Source: Sphingomonas sp.
GTDB lineage: Bacteria; Pseudomonadota; Alphaproteobacteria; Sphingomonadales; Sphingomonadaceae
DNA: 64,000 nucleotides
Direction of reading: 5' to 3'
Assembly (NCBI RefSeq): GCF_003248515.1
Contig: NZ_QFOB01000005.1
Coordinates: forward strand, 62,001 to 126,000
How positions within the stretch are numbered: the first letter of the stretch is position 1; every line of letters starts with the position of its first letter. Shown here piece by piece: positions 62,721 through 64,000 of the stretch. Made by a program: the position numbers and the translations under genes. Under the pieces are notes generated by a model, which did no database searches, was not told the origin of the DNA, and saw only the letters and a program-made list of their open reading frames with translations.

Positions 62721-63929
62721 ATGAAAAGGAAGACCGGTCAGGATCGTTCGATCACCAGCAACTGGCGCCCCGCCACGCAGGCGGTGCGCGGCGGCACCGC
62801 GCGTTCGGAATATGGCGAGACGAGCGAGGCGCTCTTCCTCACCTCGGGCTACACCTACGACAAGGCTGCCGATGCCGCCGCGCGCTTTGCCGGCGAACAG
62901 CAGGGGATGACCTATTCGCGTCTCCAGAATCCCACCGTGGAGATGCTGGAACAGCGCATCGCCCTGATCGAGGGTGCCGAGGCCTGCCGCACGATGGCGA
63001 CAGGCATGGCCGCGATGACAGCCGCACTCCTGTGCCAGCTCAGCCAGGGCGATCATGTCGTCGCCGGTCGCGCCGCCTTCGGCTCGTGTCGCTGGCTCAC
63101 GGATACGCTGTTGCCGCGCTTCGGCATCGAGACGACGATCATCGATGCGCGCGATCCGGATCAGTGGGCGGATGCGGTGCGGCCGAACACGAAGGTGTTC
63201 TTCTTCGAGACGCCGGCCAATCCCACTCTGGATATCGTGGATCTGGCGGCCGTATGCGGCATCGCCCGCGATCGCGGCATCACCTCGATCGTGGACAATG
63301 CCTTTGCCACCCCGCTGCTCCAGCGGCCGATGGATTATGGCGCGGATATCGTCGCTTATTCCGCCACCAAGATGATGGACGGGCAGGGCCGCGTGCTCGC
63401 CGGCGCCGTATGCGGCACGACGGAGTTCGTCGAGAACACGCTTCTCTCCTTCACCCGCAATACCGGGCCGACTCTCTCCGCCTTCAATGCCTGGGTGGTG
63501 CTGAAGGGGATGGAGACGCTCGACCTGCGCATCCGCCGCCAGAGCGAGAATGCGCTGAAGGTCGCGACCTTCCTCGACAAGCGCGTGCCCGAATGCCTCT
63601 ATCCGGGGCTGGCCAGCCATCCGCAGCATGAGCTGGCCATGCGCCAGATGCAGGCGGGCGGCACGATCCTCGCCGTCAATCTCGATGGCGCGCGCGCGCA
63701 GGCGCATGGCCTGCTCGATGCGCTGGCCCTGATCGACATCTCCAACAATATCGGCGATTCCCGTTCGCTGATGACGCATCCCGCCTCCACCACCCATGCC
63801 GGCCTCAGTGCCGAGGTGCGCGAGGCGATGGGCGTTGGAGAGGGGATGTTGCGCCTGAACGTGGGTCTTGAGGATCCGGAGGATCTGATCGAGGATCTGG
63901 ATCGCGCGCTGGAGACGATCGGCCTGTGA
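62721..63929 (+). CDS. metZ: O-succinylhomoserine sulfhydrylase
   Basis: 402 residues, Cys/Met-metabolism PLP enzyme family. PLP-binding Lys217 is in AYSATKMMDGQGR; other marks are SGYTYDKAADAAARFAGEQ, the TYSRLQNPT Tyr-Arg pair that holds the PLP phosphate, and the C-terminal RLNVGLEDPEDLIEDL. It makes homocysteine from O-succinylhomoserine and sulfide. The sulfhydrylase form is favoured over gamma-synthase by the NWRPATQAVRGG start. Its stop overlaps the apaG start, a pairing common in sphingomonads. Confidence 0.93.
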   Translation: MKRKTGQDRSITSNWRPATQAVRGGTARSEYGETSEALFLTSGYTYDKAADAAARFAGEQQGMTYSRLQNPTVEMLEQRIALIEGAEACRTMATGMAAMTAALLCQLSQGDHVVAGRAAFGSCRWLTDTLLPRFGIETTIIDARDPDQWADAVRPNTKVFFFETPANPTLDIVDLAAVCGIARDRGITSIVDNAFATPLLQRPMDYGADIVAYSATKMMDGQGRVLAGAVCGTTEFVENTLLSFTRNTGPTLSAFNAWVVLKGMETLDLRIRRQSENALKVATFLDKRVPECLYPGLASHPQHELAMRQMQAGGTILAVNLDGARAQAHGLLDALALIDISNNIGDSRSLMTHPASTTHAGLSAEVREAMGVGEGMLRLNVGLEDPEDLIEDLDRALETIGL

Positions 63930-64000
63930 CGACGCTCACGGATCTGCTTTTCCCCCATGTGGCGGAAACGCAGGGCGTGATCGTGCGCGTGTCCGTGAGC
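63926..64000 (+). CDS. apaG: ApaG-like protein, N-terminal fragment (3' end outside window)
   Basis: GTG 63926 overlaps the metZ stop (GTGA). The 25 visible residues include LLFPHVAETQGVIVRVSVS, which matches the first strands of ApaG-domain proteins (DUF525 fold). Only the start is present, so the assignment depends on this short match and on the metZ-apaG gene order. Confidence 0.65.
   Translation, partial: MTTLTDLLFPHVAETQGVIVRVSVS

Overview
The window is GC-rich bacterial DNA (roughly two thirds G+C by eye). Five TonB-dependent receptors, abundant FAD/PQQ/SDR catabolic enzymes, and a final metZ-apaG gene pair suggest a sphingomonad (Sphingomonadaceae, Alphaproteobacteria). The assignment rests on gene content and order only. 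I saw no rRNA, tRNA, CRISPR array, transposase or replication origin.

Region 1 (1-27.1 kb) is an accessory catabolic region. It holds the end of a CocE-type hydrolase, a LysR regulator and three ~745-residue TonB receptors. Metabolic genes on the plus strand encode a CoA-acylating semialdehyde dehydrogenase, an unknown 220-residue protein, a decayed enoyl-CoA hydratase gene, twin muconolactone-isomerase-like proteins, a KstD-type flavoprotein, two SDRs and an IclR regulator. A minus-strand operon follows (SMP-30 lactonase > MFS > M24-like protein > TetR). Divergent from it is a tightly overlapped plus-strand operon (dienelactone hydrolase > class II aldolase/decarboxylase > BKACE > LeuC-like hydratase > VOC > GST). 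Together these look like a ring- or lactone-opening and beta-keto-acid cleavage route with its own outer-membrane uptake. The substrate cannot be read from sequence.

Region 2 (27.3-55.7 kb) is a second accessory region for periplasmic oxidation. It has two large TonB receptors, three PQQ quinoproteins, a cytochrome c, three exported beta-propeller proteins, a CHRD protein and an exported bicupin. The cytoplasmic part holds CoA-transferase, enoyl-CoA hydratase and FMN 2-hydroxy-acid oxidase genes, plus a FAH-family hydrolase > exported amidohydrolase > ACS-type MFS operon. A GntR/FCD regulator lies in the middle. Eight upstream regions here carry the same bipartite element, two TGYATRCA-like 8-mers separated by exactly 12 bp. 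This defines a candidate regulon covering nearly every transcription unit and is the most interesting signal in the window.

Region 3 (55.9-64 kb) looks like core chromosome: a COG2509-type FAD oxidoreductase, a small Pro/Arg-rich protein, an exported M20 amidohydrolase, leuB, a GNAT protein, glutathione peroxidase, metZ and the start of apaG.

Stop/start overlaps (GTGA or ATGA) join many neighbours in all three regions and were used to choose starts.
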